Shown: positions 1 to 12,851, counted from the stretch's first letter. The stretch: 64,000 nt of DNA from Colias croceus (GCF_905220415.1 NC_059561.1:6154001-6218000), one strand, 5' to 3'. Notes: generated by a model from the letters alone, not told the origin. Numbers and translations: made by a program.

Positions 1-106
1 TTAGATAGCCTATTTATCGAGTATGGCTATAGATATAGGATATGTATCATCTCACTGAGACCAAAAGGAGCGGAGCACTGCGGTTAAAACTGCGGAGCAC
101 ATCTAG
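1..106 (+). mobile_element. Helitron family 2, 3' part cut by the window edge
   Basis: It begins inside the element (TTAGATAGCC...TTATCGAG) and ends AGGAGCGGAGCACTGCGG...GCACATCTAG|T. The full-length form is at 3964-4160. Confidence 0.75.
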
Positions 107-109
107 TTA

Positions 110-1588
110 ATAATAAGTGGACTATGTTGTTGTAGAGTTGTAGCGTTCATAATATTAAATCATTTAGTGGTATCGTTATTGCTATGTGATATCGTGTGGA
201 GAGGATTATAATAATTTTATTTGATAAAGCAGGCAAAAGAGTTTGTAAACATCAGCAGAACTGAACTCCTCTAGTACATTAGTTTAATTGTTCAGTAGCT
301 CTACCATGAGTTTACGCACACCATACTCGCTAGCGATTGTAGTAAGCGGTTTGTATAAAATTTCGTACAGCGCCCCTAGTGATCCGTAGCGGAACTAAAA
401 AGCCTACCACGAGGTGCAATAGTATACTACAGTAGATTACGTATAGTAAACTATACTACACTCGCTGTAGTAACCATACAATTTTTACACCATGAGTTCT
501 AATTTTGACATAATATGTCATAGTTTATAACTATTCGATACTTCATTCGAACTATTCACATTCACTATTGTAGTTACGTCAGACGATTTAACTATGTCAA
601 CTCATCGTAGAGGTACAGAGGGACAAAGAAAACATTTAAATATCCCTAAAAGGGCTTTAATATCCAACATTTTTCACACTCATGATCTCAACCTTCGTAT
701 TAAAAAGCTTTTTGTTTTAAATTGGAGTAATCATCTATCCATAAATGATCGGAAATTCTAAGAAAGGAAAAGATAAGATTATCTGTTCTCACCCTTGTTA
801 TCAATTAATTTGTTAACAAATGGGTCGACGAAACAATTTAGATCGCAGAAAAAACTTTATCGATTCGGACGGACTTTTTATGTTTGTAGGGTTCTCTCGA
901 GTTTGGTCGCGTTTGATTTAATGTTTAATTTTCCTTAGAATCAACGAATATATCGAATAAATATAAATTAATAATACAATTAATAATACAATTAAATTAT
1001 TTAATGCATGTAACATGCCACAGTTGTAGATTTGATTTCAACTAGTTTAGATTTTCTTCAAATAGGTATCAATTTCCTGTCTCGTAAAAATGACACTGTT
1101 TCCCTTTTTTTTTCACCATCAACCATATTATTATATATTTTGGTTGCCTGCAAGATATTGCTTTTCACAATAAAGGAAATTTTTTATCAAATTGTTTAAA
1201 CACACTTTTAAAAGAGTTACTGTTTAAGCAAGGCTTATACAAAAATACATATACACATTTACCCATACATAGAAATCCTCTAATCCAAATCACTTCTGAA
1301 ATAGCTCCAAAGATCCCTAAAAAGGTGTCAATATGTCCCTCACGGTAGCAATTCGTCAGCGAGTTTATTGGCTGCGATCTAAATGATAAGATTTTGACAT
1401 ATTTATAGTTTTCGTCTCGACTATTTCGCCTGAATGACTTTTTGTTTGGATTTTAGAGACACTCGGAGCGGGAGTAACCTTTGTGTTAATGAGAGCGATT
1501 TGATTCGTGTCTCTTTTTATTTGATAAGTAGATTTTATTCAAACTTTTTATTTAATATTTGAAACTTAATTTATGAAAATATAGTTAA
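110..1588. other. No gene seen
   Basis: A+T-rich DNA without a long frame, splice-supported exon or clear repeat. CAGCGCCCCTAGTG at 370 also occurs near 40.86 kb, a short shared repeat word. Confidence 0.5.
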
Positions 1589-1819
1589 CTAGATTTCCGC
1601 CTGCGGCTTCGCCCGCGTTATCAAAGGAAAACCCGCATAGTTCCCATTATTCGGGAACGGGAACTATTCCCGTGGGATTTCCGGGATAAAACCTATCCTA
1701 TGTGTTAATAAATGTTACCCTACATATGTGTGCTAAATTTCATTGTAATCGGTTCAGTTGTTTATGTGTGAAAACCATACATACATACAAACCTTTCCTC
1801 TTTATAATATTAGTATAGA
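1589..1819 (-). mobile_element. Helitron family 1
   Basis: Reverse orientation. The CTAG end is at 1589, with the GC-rich hairpin GCCTGCGGCTTCGCCCGCG just inside, then ATAAAACCTATCCTATG. The TC end is at 1819 in ATAATATTAGTATAGA|T. This is the commonest repeat of the window. Confidence 0.8.
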
Positions 1820-2279
1820 TTGGCCTCTTTTGTCTTATTAATCGTAGAAGTTCGAATTTTAATAATAAGTTTTCATAATTCAAAAAACAATACGCACGTT
1901 CTTCGTAAGTACGTACGTACTTCAAAATAATTGTTCTACGAAAAATACGTTCGAAGTAACGAAATTGTAAGCCTATTTAATGTAATTAAAACGCGAAAGT
2001 TTGTAAGAATGTATATATTTATATGTTTGTATGTATGTATATTATGTTTGTTACTCGTTCATGCGAAAACCACTGTAAAGATTTTGATGATACTTGGCAG
2101 TCTTGTTGATTTTGTATCAGAATAACACATTTTATGATACCTATAGTACTTTTACCCGCGGGTTCGATTTCAGATGTAACTACGCGGTATTAGTACTATG
2201 TATATCATATACTACTTGCTAAATAATGTAAAAATTTTATTAAAAGAGATAAGTATTTTATTTTGTATTTTTTTGATAT

Positions 2280-2326
2280 AAAATATTTTTTACAAAATAT
2301 GCCACATATTTTGTAAAAAATATTTT
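2280..2326. repeat. Perfect 22-base palindrome
   Basis: Arms 2280-2301 and 2305-2326 are exact reverse complements (..TTTTTTACAAAATATG / CATATTTTGTAAAAAA..), spacer CCA. Confidence 0.9.
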
Positions 2327-3231
2327 CCGCTTATCGCTTCGCATCTCACAAATACCTATCTTATCTTTTATTACACAATTAATTAACAAAAATAATCATC
2401 AAATGCTATTAAAATTTTATTTCAAACATTGTTTAAGCATTTGTCGATAATTGCCTCAACAAGTTCGTATATTGACCGTATAATTTTAGTTACATAATTT
2501 GTCTTTATCTATGATAATTATGTTTTTATTTGTTAATTGTTAAAGGGAATTTACTTTTATGACCTTATGTTGACAACGGACTCCAGCAAGAAAAAATCAA
2601 TTGAAAAAATGACCTTTACAGTTATACTTTTATAATATTCTCGTAAACATTACATTCAACTTAAAAAATTACAACTCAGTTAATTGTTATTAAATTATTT
2701 AATGAAATCTTATATAACATTATGTACTATTTATACGTCATATATAACTTAAAATTATAAAAGTCGTATTATCTTTTTAATTTAAAACATGCAAAATTTT
2801 ATTATAAAATCCTGTCTATTTTCCATGACCTATATTATCATAATATAAAATTTAATGATGTCACATTATCTACTTATAAATAAAAGAACAAAATACGAAA
2901 CGATATTTATCTCAAACCAATTTGAAACTAAAATGCTTTAGCACGTGTTTAAAATTATTTATTTTAAATAAATATTTATTTATTCTATTATATTGTTTGT
3001 TAAGTGTCTAAAGACGTCATATACATTAAATAATTGTATCGGAATTTTAACATTTTGACTTTTTTAATGTTAACATTGCGTAATAATATTGTGATGACGT
3101 AAATTAGTGTTTTCTTGTGTCTAGTTTTACGAGTATCTAAACATTTTGAAATTAAAATGCAACAAATTTATTATGTTAATTAAAAAATCATGATTGAAAT
3201 CGGTTCAACAGACTTCCATTATTAAAAATAT

Positions 3232-3369
3232 ATAATCTACATAATAAAAATGTAGCCAAATGTGACTCGAGAACGGCTGAACTGATTTCGTTAATACTTT
3301 TTTTTAAATGGTTCTTATGGAGAGAAAACGTAAACATGTACCGCGGGCGAAGCCGGGGCGGACCGCTAG
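3232..3369 (+). mobile_element. Helitron family 3
   Basis: It has CGAGAACGGCTGAACTGATT, GTAAACATGTACCGCGGGCG, and ends CGGACCGCTAG|T. Other copies are at 58139-58307, within 60088-60428, and reversed at 30118-30304 and 52727-52899. Confidence 0.65.
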
Positions 3370-3789
3370 TATATTTTAAGTATTACCAGTAACACAACAT
3401 TATTAATATTAAATAATTTATTCCTAAAACATTAATAAATCGACATTTCATTTACATCCATGTCTAGTTTTGTTTGTTTCTTTATATTTTGTATTGATGC
3501 TCACAATACAGGCCACGAGTCTAGTGTGGGCATCTTGGTTCAAATGATGTATAGAGTATACTATAATATATTTACTGTGTTAACAGCCTTATAGTAATAA
3601 GTTCAACGAGATTGTATGCTTGATATTTGAATAAATATTTTTTACTTTTACTTACTTTAATATTAATAAAAATCATACATTAGATTCTATTCATTTTCGA
3701 CGCGGGCGAAGTCACTTCCGGAAAGCTAGTTTAATATAAATAACACTTAATTTATTGCGTATACTTTTTAACCACCTCTTTTTTCCAGT

Positions 3790-3900
3790 TTGTTATCACA
3801 CCTTCAGTTGGTTGCCTGGAAGAAGTTACTCTTATTAAGTTATTTAAGTGATAAGGCCGCCATCTGTGTTGATTCTTCTCTTGGAATAAGTTTTCATTTT
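3790..3900 (+). mobile_element. Retroelement 3'-end fragment (GGTTGCCTGGAAGA type)
   Basis: TTGGTTGCCTGGAAGAAGTT is followed by AAGTGATAAGGCCGCCATCT. The same words, decayed, occur at 53715-53765 (TTGTTGCCTGGAAGAGACGG, AGCCATAAGGGCGC). I recall this as a common lepidopteran LINE tail; the family is not assigned. Confidence 0.4.
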
Positions 3901-3963
3901 GTGTTTTTAGTTGGCAGCACAATAAAGGATTTAAATTAAATAAATTATTTAAACATATATAAA

Positions 3964-4160
3964 TCTATACTTACTAATATTATAAAGCTGAAGAGTTTGT
4001 TTGTTTGAACGCGCTAATCTCAAAAAATACCGGTCCGATTCGAAAAATACTTTCGGTTTTAGATAGCCCATTTATCGAGGAAGGCTATAGACTATACGTA
4101 TATCATCACGCTCAGACTTAATAATAGACGAATGCGCTTAAAACCGTGGGGCACAGCTAG
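3964..4160 (+). mobile_element. Helitron family 2, full length
   Basis: It starts A|TCTATACTTACTAATATTAT, followed by AAAGCTGAAGAGTTTGTTTG. The middle has GCCCATTTATCGAGGAAGGC. It ends AAACCGTGGGGCACAGCTAG|T. Termini fit Helitron rules (A^T target, TC, CTAG). Confidence 0.8.
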
Positions 4161-4269
4161 TAAATTATACCAACAAGCTTCTAATTTCAAGGAATAATGC
4201 GTAAAATTTACGAGAGCAAGAGATTACAGCTGTCAGGATAGTACAAATTAATTAGCGAAAGTTTAATTT

Positions 4270-4555
4270 ACGTGCGCATGATCCGATCTATAGATCTTCG
4301 TAACCGGATATCGAGTATTTCATGAGCATTGTCAGTGAGTTCACAACATTATAAATAATCTTCTGGTAGTATATATTAATCTCCATTGGTTCGGTCGCGG
4401 AAGAATTCCAACCAATACCCGCGGCCCCATCATTAAAGCGGCTCGACGGAACACAGTGGGGTTTTAGTCGGCAGGAATCCGACATAACCCACGGCTCCTT
4501 CCCCGGGGGCAGTGGGTATCTTTGGAAGATTTCCCCACTATAAAAAAAAAAAAAA
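4270..4555 (+). mobile_element. Poly(A)-tailed LINE 3' end
   Basis: A G+C-rich block (GTCGGCAGGAATCCGACATA, then CTTCCCCGGGGGCAGTGGG) ends in about 15 A at 4541-4555. The style matches 3' ends of lepidopteran LINEs. No target duplication could be read, so the left limit is approximate. Confidence 0.5.
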
Positions 4556-6182
4556 AGGGGTTAGAGCTAATATTATAGATGATATACAATTTTATTTTTG
4601 CCATAAATGATGCAATTGCTAATACTTAATAGTATGAATAGTACGAGTAGTAATTCTAAGTTTTTGTATAAAAAATAATACTGTAAAATAACATACTTGT
4701 ATATTAGAAACTTAATATTATTATGATCATAATATGCCGATCTATAATATTCCGCTGTCTCTCAATGTAAATAATTTTGACGATTTTTATGCTATCGATA
4801 CACACACTCAGTTTGGTGTATCAAATTAGATGTTAGAGAATATAGACAAGTGCATTTTAGTGTTATTTATATTTGAACTATATTATATGCACATGTAGGT
4901 AATGAACTTTTGATCAAACTATTCTCGTATTTTTATCTTCTCTGTTATGTCTAAATTCTACACTCAACTAACCAAATAATAAAAAGCTCAGTTTTGATGG
5001 TTGGATGAAAGCATTGATGTTTGTAACGCTAAAACCACTGAACGCATATTTATGAAACTTTCCTGTGTAGGAATAATGTATTTGTTTATGTCCCATACCA
5101 ACATGAGCTTCACAAATACTATAGGTAACCTACTATACAATGCTCCTGTTTTTGTACATTCGTAAAACCGCGGGGCAGAGCTAGTATTTAATAAATATTC
5201 AAATTTCAAAATATACACTACATCCAACGTATTTCTTAACATTTCTCACTTCTAATACCATAATTAACTTTATAACTCTAATTTATGAGTGATAGGTATT
5301 ATTACCATGAGCATGATGTCTTATAGCAGTAAGTGTGTGAAAGTGATGGCGCTAGACAACCTCTATAGCGCTGTCCTATTTCCACACTCATGATACGAGG
5401 GCAGGGCAATAGCCAATAACCAACATCGAATTAATATAAATACTAGGCTTCAGTCATTAGTTTGCTGTGGCTTGCACTGTCTATTATCGCCTTAGGGCTA
5501 ATAAAGTTTAATCTATTTAAAACTTTATATAATTGTGTCCTAATTTGTAAATATTCGTTGAATATCGTGTAGAGATTTCGTTGCGATTAGCAGGATTAAA
5601 ATATAATAATATGTAAAACAAATTGTTCTTATAACTAGCAAATTCTAAAACTCTAAATTTAAATTGGACTAATAGTTTTCACATAAATATATAATAATGC
5701 TCATTACAGAAACCGTACATGTCACCACATTACCATAACCACATACCTAGGATGAAAATAATGGCAAACAACAACATTTTATTGTAAATAGAGTCTACAG
5801 TCTAGTGGAGCACATCACAACAATGTCCCCGGTTGATATATTATATCTGAACATCGATTAATTAATGATAATAAACATATCCCTTGTGTCTACATTTTAG
5901 AACGTGTTTTATTATTTTCTTTAATCCGAAGTTTTACTATTAATAACTAGCACTAATACTTCAACGCCCACTCTGAGTGGCGGATTGGCTTAAAATAGTT
6001 TTAACTTTATGAGGCTTTCGTAGTTCCGCTATAAGAATAGAATATCTAGGAATTATCCTGATTAAATTGATCGTTTCGTTAATTACGGTCTTTCATAGGT
6101 TTCACACTAATTGACGTTGTTTGAATAATTCTATTTATTACTAAGTGAACGTATTTAAGTATTACATTAACTCATTTAATTG

Positions 6183-6361
6183 GGCTAGAGTTTTTTTGTA
6201 TGTTTGTTTGATTAAACGCGCTAATCTCAGGAACTACTGGTCCAATTTGAAAAATTCTTTCGGTGTTAGATAGTCCATTTGTCGAGGAAGGCTATAGGCT
6301 ATATATCATCACGTTAAGACCAAGAGGAGCGGAGCAGGGTAAAACCGTAGGGCACAGCTAG
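6183..6361 (+). mobile_element. Helitron family 2, decayed 5' end
   Basis: Body words ACGCGCTAATCTCAGGAACT and GTCGAGGAAGGC are present, ending GTAGGGCACAGCTAG|T. The TC end is not recognisable. Confidence 0.7.
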
Positions 6362-6442
6362 TAATATGGTAAGATTGAATTCTTATTGAATTCATATCTT
6401 TATTGCATGTATATTACACGCTTATCATTCAACCTATCAATT

Positions 6443-6650
6443 TTTCCCGTCCGATTAGGGCCCTTCTGGCCTCCTCCACTCAAGCGACAGCCCAAGCCGA
6501 GGTTCGTGGTCCCCGTCAAGGGGGGACGCCCTTGTGCATGTCGCTACCAGGGTGAACCTTCAGTTCACCCCCGCGTCCGCGTTAAAATGTAGTAGCCCTT
6601 CTGGCTAACATTGAGAAACACCATACAAAAAAAAAAAAAAGAAAAAAAAA
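6443..6650 (+). mobile_element. Poly(A)-tailed retroposed LINE end
   Basis: G+C-rich text (GTCAAGGGGGGACGCCCTTG and TAACATTGAGAAACACC) ends in a long A-rich tail. It is flanked by the duplication ACCTATCAATT at 6432-6442 and 6650-6660. The duplication and tail show insertion by target-primed reverse transcription, with 5' truncation. Confidence 0.75.
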
Positions 6651-6980
6651 CCTATCAATTCTAGTATTTTATACAGATTATTTAAATTTCAAGTATTTTA
6701 CATACATTTTAAAAGATGTGTTTACATTACAGGCTTTATCTTGATTTACCGATTGTTCGTGGTTGTCGTATTATGTGTAATTCAACTTAGGTTTTGTAAT
6801 AACTGTATTTACTGAGCGATTAGTTTTTATTTATTGTTGTGTAGGATTTATAAGGCTTAGTGTTGTTTTCGAGATTAATATAATGGTTTGCTTGTGCGAC
6901 TTATTTTTGATATATCTTTATTATGTGATTACTTCCACACGGTTTTTATTTTTATTTTACGGTATAAATTAGTAAAAAAA

Positions 6981-7148
6981 GAGCGTGTGTACCAAGCACA
7001 CGTGTCAAAAGTGAAACTTCTTTGGCAAGATTAAAAGATACCAAAATCGTTGCGTTACTCCATGACGTTACGGTATTGCCATAACGCGACCTTTGATCTT
7101 TGACTATGAGGTGAAATTTTACTACGCGCCTAAAGACGTTTCCCTTCA
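6981..7148 (+). mobile_element. Repeat family Q, copy 1
   Basis: It starts GAGCGTGTGTACCAAGCACA, then GTGAAACTTCTTTGGCAAGA, ACTCCATGACGTTACGGTAT and ACGCGCCTAAAGACGTTTC. Reversed copy 17719-17851; partial copy 24402-24525. Its first 60 bases parallel the outer end of family P. Confidence 0.7.
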
Positions 7149-7730
7149 AAAATAAAACGTTATAGCACTCTTTTAATTATCGTTTAAAATGTAGAGTTCA
7201 ACACGTTTCAATCGCGGTTTAAAACTTAAATATCTAAATTATGTTTTTACTTTTCTTGTAGTAATATAGCATTACTTACTAAAATATTGCTTTTAAAACG
7301 TCGAAAGAAGAACAATAATACACAATTAACACCTATTTGAAACAGTTTATTCGACGAATAAGTTTTAGCCTAGTATAGAAAAAAAAAACACTATGAATGT
7401 ATTTTAAAATGACTGAATCGTGTGTAATATATCACAGATTGCCAATAAAGTGTGGATAGTGATACGATGGTAATTTAAGAATTATCGATACCATGCAGAG
7501 TTGTAACGATCTATTGATCGATAACTCTATGTTGATTTATTAGGATATGATCGGTTTCATGTATGTAGTGTGTTATTTTAGTTTCGTCAGCAATAATACA
7601 AGAGCTTGCGCGTTTAATAAAGTAATTTTATAATGAGCATCCTCATAATTGAAAATAATTTGATGACGTACCTAGATAGAAAATCGACATCGTATTATTC
7701 AATGTATGTATGTAGAAAGAATATATTATG

Positions 7731-8036
7731 CTAGGTGAGCCCCGCGGTTTTACCCGCATTGCGCCGCTCCTTTTGGTCTTAGCGAGATTATAATATAAAG
7801 CCTATAAGCCTTACCTCGATAAATTGGCTATCTAACATAGATTTTTTTCAAATTGGACTAGTAATTCCCGAGTTTAGCACGTTCAAACAAACAATAGCCT
7901 AATGATATAATATAGCCTTCCGCGGAGAATGGACTATCTAACACCAAAATAATTTTTCAAATTAGACCCGTATTTCCTGAGAGTAGCGCGTTCAAACAAA
8001 CAAACTCTTCAGCTTTATATCTAATATTAGTATAGA
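7731..8036 (-). mobile_element. Helitron family 2 with an internal duplication
   Basis: Reverse orientation, 306 bases instead of about 190. The body (ACGTGCTAAACTCGGGAATT) is repeated, so two TCAAACAAACAA blocks are present. The same composite exists at 15398-15676. Confidence 0.75.
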
Positions 8037-8505
8037 TAATGAAAGAGATAATGCACTATAGCTCCTAAAGGTATTTAATAAAATTTGTAAATTATTTATT
8101 TTTATTGTTTAACATCGTTTTTTGTCGCAAGTGTGAGTGTGCTTAAAAATGGTTTTCGCTCTTTTTTTCAAATATTAAAAAAAATCTCATAAAATTCAAT
8201 TTATTATTTGCTTATACTTTGCAGTTACATGATGATGAAACAGATAATAAAACCTAGTGAAAAACAAATTAAAAATAAATGTACATTAATAGCAATGATC
8301 ATCAATACTAGGTTGTTATATTGTTGAAACATGGTACGCGTCGGCGCCATGTTTTGATCTATTACTGTCATAGTAATTTATTAGTTGCTTGAAGATGAGT
8401 CAGTCCACCTACAGTTTAGTAAAGGTGTGTTTTGATTGGAGAAAGGCTTATTGTAGAATATAATAATAAACTTTACTTGATTTACTAGGAATATTTAGAA
8501 TAATA

Positions 8506-8943
8506 CTAGCTTTCCGCCCGCGGATTCGCCCGCGTTTTCAAAGAAAATCCCGCATAGTTCCCGTTCTCATGGGATTTCCGGGATGAAACCTATCCTATGT
8601 GTTAATCCAAGTTACCCTCTATATGTGTGCTAAATTTCATTCAAATCCATTCAGTAGTTTTTACGTGAAAGAGTAACAAACATCCATACATCCATACTTA
8701 CAAACTTTCGCCTTTATAATATACTAGATTTCCGCCCGCGGCTTCGCCCGCGTTTTCAAAGAAAATCCCGCATAGTTCCCGTTCTCATGGGATTTCCGGG
8801 ATGAAACCTATCCTATGTGTTAATCCAAGTTACCCTCTATATGTGTGCTAAATTTCATTCAAATCCATTCAGTAGTTTTTACGTGAAAGAGTAACAAACA
8901 TCCATACATGAATACAAGTACAAACTTTCGCCTTTATAATATA
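8506..8943 (-). mobile_element. Two family 1 Helitrons in direct tandem
   Basis: Copies 8506-8723 and 8724-8943 abut head to tail. By eye they are identical over about 150 bases in a row (from GTTTTCAAAGAAAATCCCGC to AACAAACATCCATACAT), including shared unusual words (GTTCTCATGGGATTTCCGGG). The first base of the second CTAG follows the end of the first copy. Confidence 0.85.
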
Positions 8944-9811
8944 CCTATGTTAGATATATATTATTAAGGGGATTTGAATTCAGCATAGTAATTTTTGAGT
9001 ACTAAATAATGTAAAGTAGAATTCACCATACCTATATAATAATAATAGTAGCAACAAAAATATCTATTCAATTACCTATTAGTTAAAATATGCACATTTT
9101 TTTACACTGAAGAAGATTAAAGTTCATTATGAGGCTATCATTCCGAAACGTACAGAAATCGAAAAACTATCGAAGTATCTATAGTAGGAATCGAATAGTC
9201 TACTATCCTAAGAAGCTTGGTAAAAGTCAAACGCTTAAAATTCTACTCTACATAGAGACTATAAAATAATCGAGTTATACTTAAGTACCTAGTATTTTTA
9301 TTACCAAACAAGAAACAATAAATAAAACAACATATTCAAACAACAACAAGTCGATCACGAATTTCAGAACAAAAGTCTGTATATTCACTTTGTTTAGAAA
9401 TTGCGTATAAATGCCAAAAAAACGAGAAATACATATCAAAAAGTACTAAAGTAAGTTGAGGTGATCTTAAATCTTATGATAACAATATCTTAGCGAAATA
9501 TACACGAATCGAACAGGAGAAAAAAACTTAAACTCTATGGATAGTCATAAATCACGGTTAACAATGTGGAAGGGTTTAACGTGATCTCTAGGTTATGTAG
9601 TTTAAGAGCTGCTGATGGATTCATTATGATATTTAAAGTGTATTTAAAACATTATGAAAGCATTTAATAATTATAGTACTAATTTTCGATGTAAATTACT
9701 ACATATTTTCTCAATAAATAAATAAATAAATAAATTAATAGTTTATTTAATGAACTAAGGAAAACTTGCTCACATCATGATAGAGCATACTAACAGCTTT
9801 AGATTATTTTT
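8944..9811. other. No gene seen
   Basis: Very A+T-rich, with an (AAAT)n run at 9713-9737. No coding signal read. Confidence 0.5.
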
Positions 9812-10026
9812 GAAGTTATACTTCTTTTGGCGCGATGGAGAAAAATGATTAGAGTGAATTTTTACGATGCGCGCGCACACCGACACCAAAATTTAACAGC
9901 ATAAAGTTAGTTCTAGGTGGTATGAAAATTGATAACTATGTTCAAGTTGTATATTCTAGTATTTTTTCCATACGCCAAAGTAGTATAACTTCTAACGCGT
10001 GTACATAAGTATACACACTCTTTTTT
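9812..10026 (+). mobile_element. Repeat family P, copy 1 (MITE-like)
   Basis: It starts GAAGTTATACTTCTTTTGGC and has GCGCGCGCACACCGACACC. Near the other end it has the inverted word CCATACGCCAAAG..GTATAACTTC, then AACGCGTGTACATAAGTATA and CACACTCTTTTTT. Copies: 19876-20064 (same strand) and 45211-45441, 46638-46917, 54213-54453 (opposite strand). Confidence 0.75.
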
Positions 10027-10819
10027 ATAGTAAATAAAACACCTTTGCCGCGCGTTTTTCTGTGGATGAGCTTGTGGCCAAATCAAGTATTTCTTTAAGT
10101 CATTTTTTATTCTTATGCATTACTCATATTACTATAAGGATTCATCCAAATCCGTCAAATCAAATGAAAATTGTTTCAGTAATTAATTACTATGACGTGT
10201 AGGTATCTTTTTTATTCACTTGTAAATTACATAGTAAAAAGCTATTGTATAAATTATAAAATTATACTTTATATCAATCTCTTAGGCTATAAAATTCTTC
10301 GGAATTCTATAATCGTCCCGATGACATGTTTACGACATCTGTGCCCGTCTGTAAAGGGCCATAATGGAGAAAAAACACAACAAAGAAATCATTGCTAGAT
10401 TAAATGGGTCAACATGTATTATGTTTTTAATATTGACCCGTATACATGTTATTTTATATGTTTATGATAACATTATTTTCTTTTTCTTCTTGCAGGATTG
10501 AAAAGAAATAGCAGACCATAAAGATATACATATAATATAGATATAGGGTTGTGCCTTACCAAATCATCGATTATCGAAAAGCGGGTTACAACTGCGGCTT
10601 GATGATGTCCAAGACTACTCTCTCAAGAGTGACACGATAAAGAAGATCTTAAATTAGAAAAAAAGTCATCACACTTATATCTATGTGGATACGATATGAA
10701 CAAAATATTGTCTACAATGCAAATATTGCACTAAAATCTCTTTGTCGTAGAATTAAAGTATTAATTAGTAAAAAGTATTTGCTTAATTTATCATTTCAGC
10801 TTTCCTAAAACCTGATAAA

Positions 10820-11140
10820 TCACTACATAGTATAAAACAAAGTCGCTTTCTCTGTCCCTATATCCCTATGTCCCTTTGTATGCTTAAATCTTTAAAACTA
10901 CGCAACGGATTTTGATGCGGTTTTTTTTAATAGATAGAGAGAAAGTCAAGAGCTTCCTTTTCGTTTTAGTATATAATTTATTAGGTTTTAGACAAAGCGG
11001 GCGAAGCCGCGGGCGGTAAGTTAGTTGTATACTAAAACCTTCCTTCCTATCAATTCTTTTGCGTAATTTCAGATTTAAAAGATCGAAACATACAGACACA
11101 CAGACGGGGGAACGCAAGTTTGTTTTATACTATGTAGTGA
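10820..11140. mobile_element. Helitron family 4 composite with two outward 5' ends
   Basis: 10820-11024 is a forward copy (A|TCACTACATAGTATAAAAC to GGGCGGTAAGTTAG). After a few bases, 11030-11140 is a reversed 5' part ending TTTTATACTATGTAGTGA|T. The two TCACTACATAG ends face outward. Confidence 0.65.
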
Positions 11141-11173
11141 TTAGTTGCTACTAGATGATAGAAATATATGATA

Positions 11174-11363
11174 CTAGCTGTGCCCCGCGGTTTTACCCGC
11201 ATTGCTACGTTCCTGTTGGTCTTAGCGTGATGTTATAAAGCCCAACCTTCCTCGATAAATTTATAGGCTATCTAACAATTTTTCAAATCGGATCAGTAAT
11301 TCTTGAGATTAGCGCGTTCAAACAAACAAACTCTTCAGCTTTATAATATTAAGTACTTATAGA
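11174..11363 (-). mobile_element. Helitron family 2
   Basis: Reverse copy: CTAGCTGTGCCCCGCGGTTT at left, GAGATTAGCGCGTTCAAAC, and CTTATAGA|T at right. Confidence 0.75.
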
Positions 11364-11572
11364 TTCCAGAAGACCTTGCATTTTCGATTACCAATGACTA
11401 CTCACTGTACATAGTAGAGGTTTAAAGGACAATCTTAGATGCATATCGCCCTAATCTCACGTATCTTCATACGGCATTGTGTGGACTGATTAGATTTTGG
11501 TGAACACCCATGTGGTCTTAAGATGTCCTCGTATTTGTATGCACTATTGTTATAGATTGTAAGTTTCCATTG

Positions 11573-11762
11573 TCACTACATAGTATAAAACAAAGTCGCT
11601 TTCTCTGTCCCTATGTCTCTTTGTATGCTTAAATCTTTAAAACGGATTTTGATGCGATTTTTTTAATAGATAGAGATTCAAGAGGTGGGTTTTAACTGTG
11701 GTTTTAATATATCATTTATTAGGTTTTAAGCAAAGCGGGGGTAGCCGCGGGCGGTAAGCTAG
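11573..11762 (+). mobile_element. Helitron family 4
   Basis: It starts TCACTACATAGTATAAAACA, has CTTTCTCTGTCCCTATGTC, and ends GCCGCGGGCGGTAAGCTAG|T. A reversed copy is at 35462-35650. Confidence 0.75.
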
Positions 11763-12033
11763 TATCCAATAAAAGCCTTAGTTTGTAAAATGTGCTAGAA
11801 CGTAATATTGTGTTATGTGTACATAAGCTTTTCCCCCGCGGTTACGTCTGTGTAATCAAAGGGAATGATGTGTTTCAGCGTAGTAAGTTAGGACGAGTCA
11901 ATTACTTAATGTAAGTAGCGGTATTTCAAGTTACGTGTATATTTTATAGACAAATGACTCTCCCATAATATAGAGGTATTATAGGTATAAGAAAAAATTG
12001 TAAAAATGTTACATATTGACTAAGAAATATTTC

Positions 12034-12137
12034 TATCTAACACCGAAAGAATTTTTCAAATCGGACCAGTAGTTCCCGAGATTAGCGCGTTCAAACAAAC
12101 AAACAAACTCTTCAGCTTTATAATATTACTATAGATT
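12034..12137 (-). mobile_element. Helitron family 2, 5' part only
   Basis: It has ATCTAACACCGAAAGAATTT, ATTAGCGCGTTCAAACAAAC and ATAATATTACTATAGA|T. The CTAG end is missing. Confidence 0.65.
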
Positions 12138-12851
12138 ATCACAGCTCAACAAAAAATCAATTTTTTTTTGTTGCTCTGGATATTTCTACTGATTTATATA
12201 TTTCAAGTACCCAGTTTGCGAATGTAATCATTAAAATTATTTAATTGGTTCTATTTTTTTTTTAATTTGGATTTTCATACGTTAAATTTTTTTACGGCCC
12301 TTCAGAATACGGGTTACTAACAAGTGTTTATTTTTTTGTTGAATTACGTTTTCTGCACATTTATTCGCTCAGACATAACCCTATTCTATAAAACTGACTG
12401 TAGAATATCAGAATAATAAATGGTTTCTGTAAAAAAATCATTTTTATGAACAACAATGTTCGGTTTGTATTGAGTTGAAGGAATCCAGTTGCACTTGGTC
12501 AGCAAAGTGGATAGGTACCTATACGAAATTCCCTTGATGTTTTTATTAATAGTATTAGACAAAGCAAATTCATTAGGAATAATTAATAAATATGAGAATT
12601 TAGGCCTTTGAGGGAATCTAGAAGTATAAGAAGAATACCCGACGGCCCTACAGGACGGGCGTGTCGAAAATTGATAAAAGATGAAAATTTAACAAAAATT
12701 TATACCTGATGCTGTTTGTAAATTATGGAGAGATATAGTATTGGTTAATTTAAGGTAAATTTAAAACACCAAATTATAAAGAAATTGCACAACAGTTGTT
12801 AAAAAACTTCATTATTTTATGAGCAAATACGAACATAAAGCTACACTTTCC

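Noticed and set aside
1589..1819. Calling the commonest repeat a SINE
   Set aside because: It has no poly(A) tail, no A/B boxes and no target duplication; the TC start, CTAG end, hairpin and A^T site fit Helitrons better. Some libraries may name such sequences differently.
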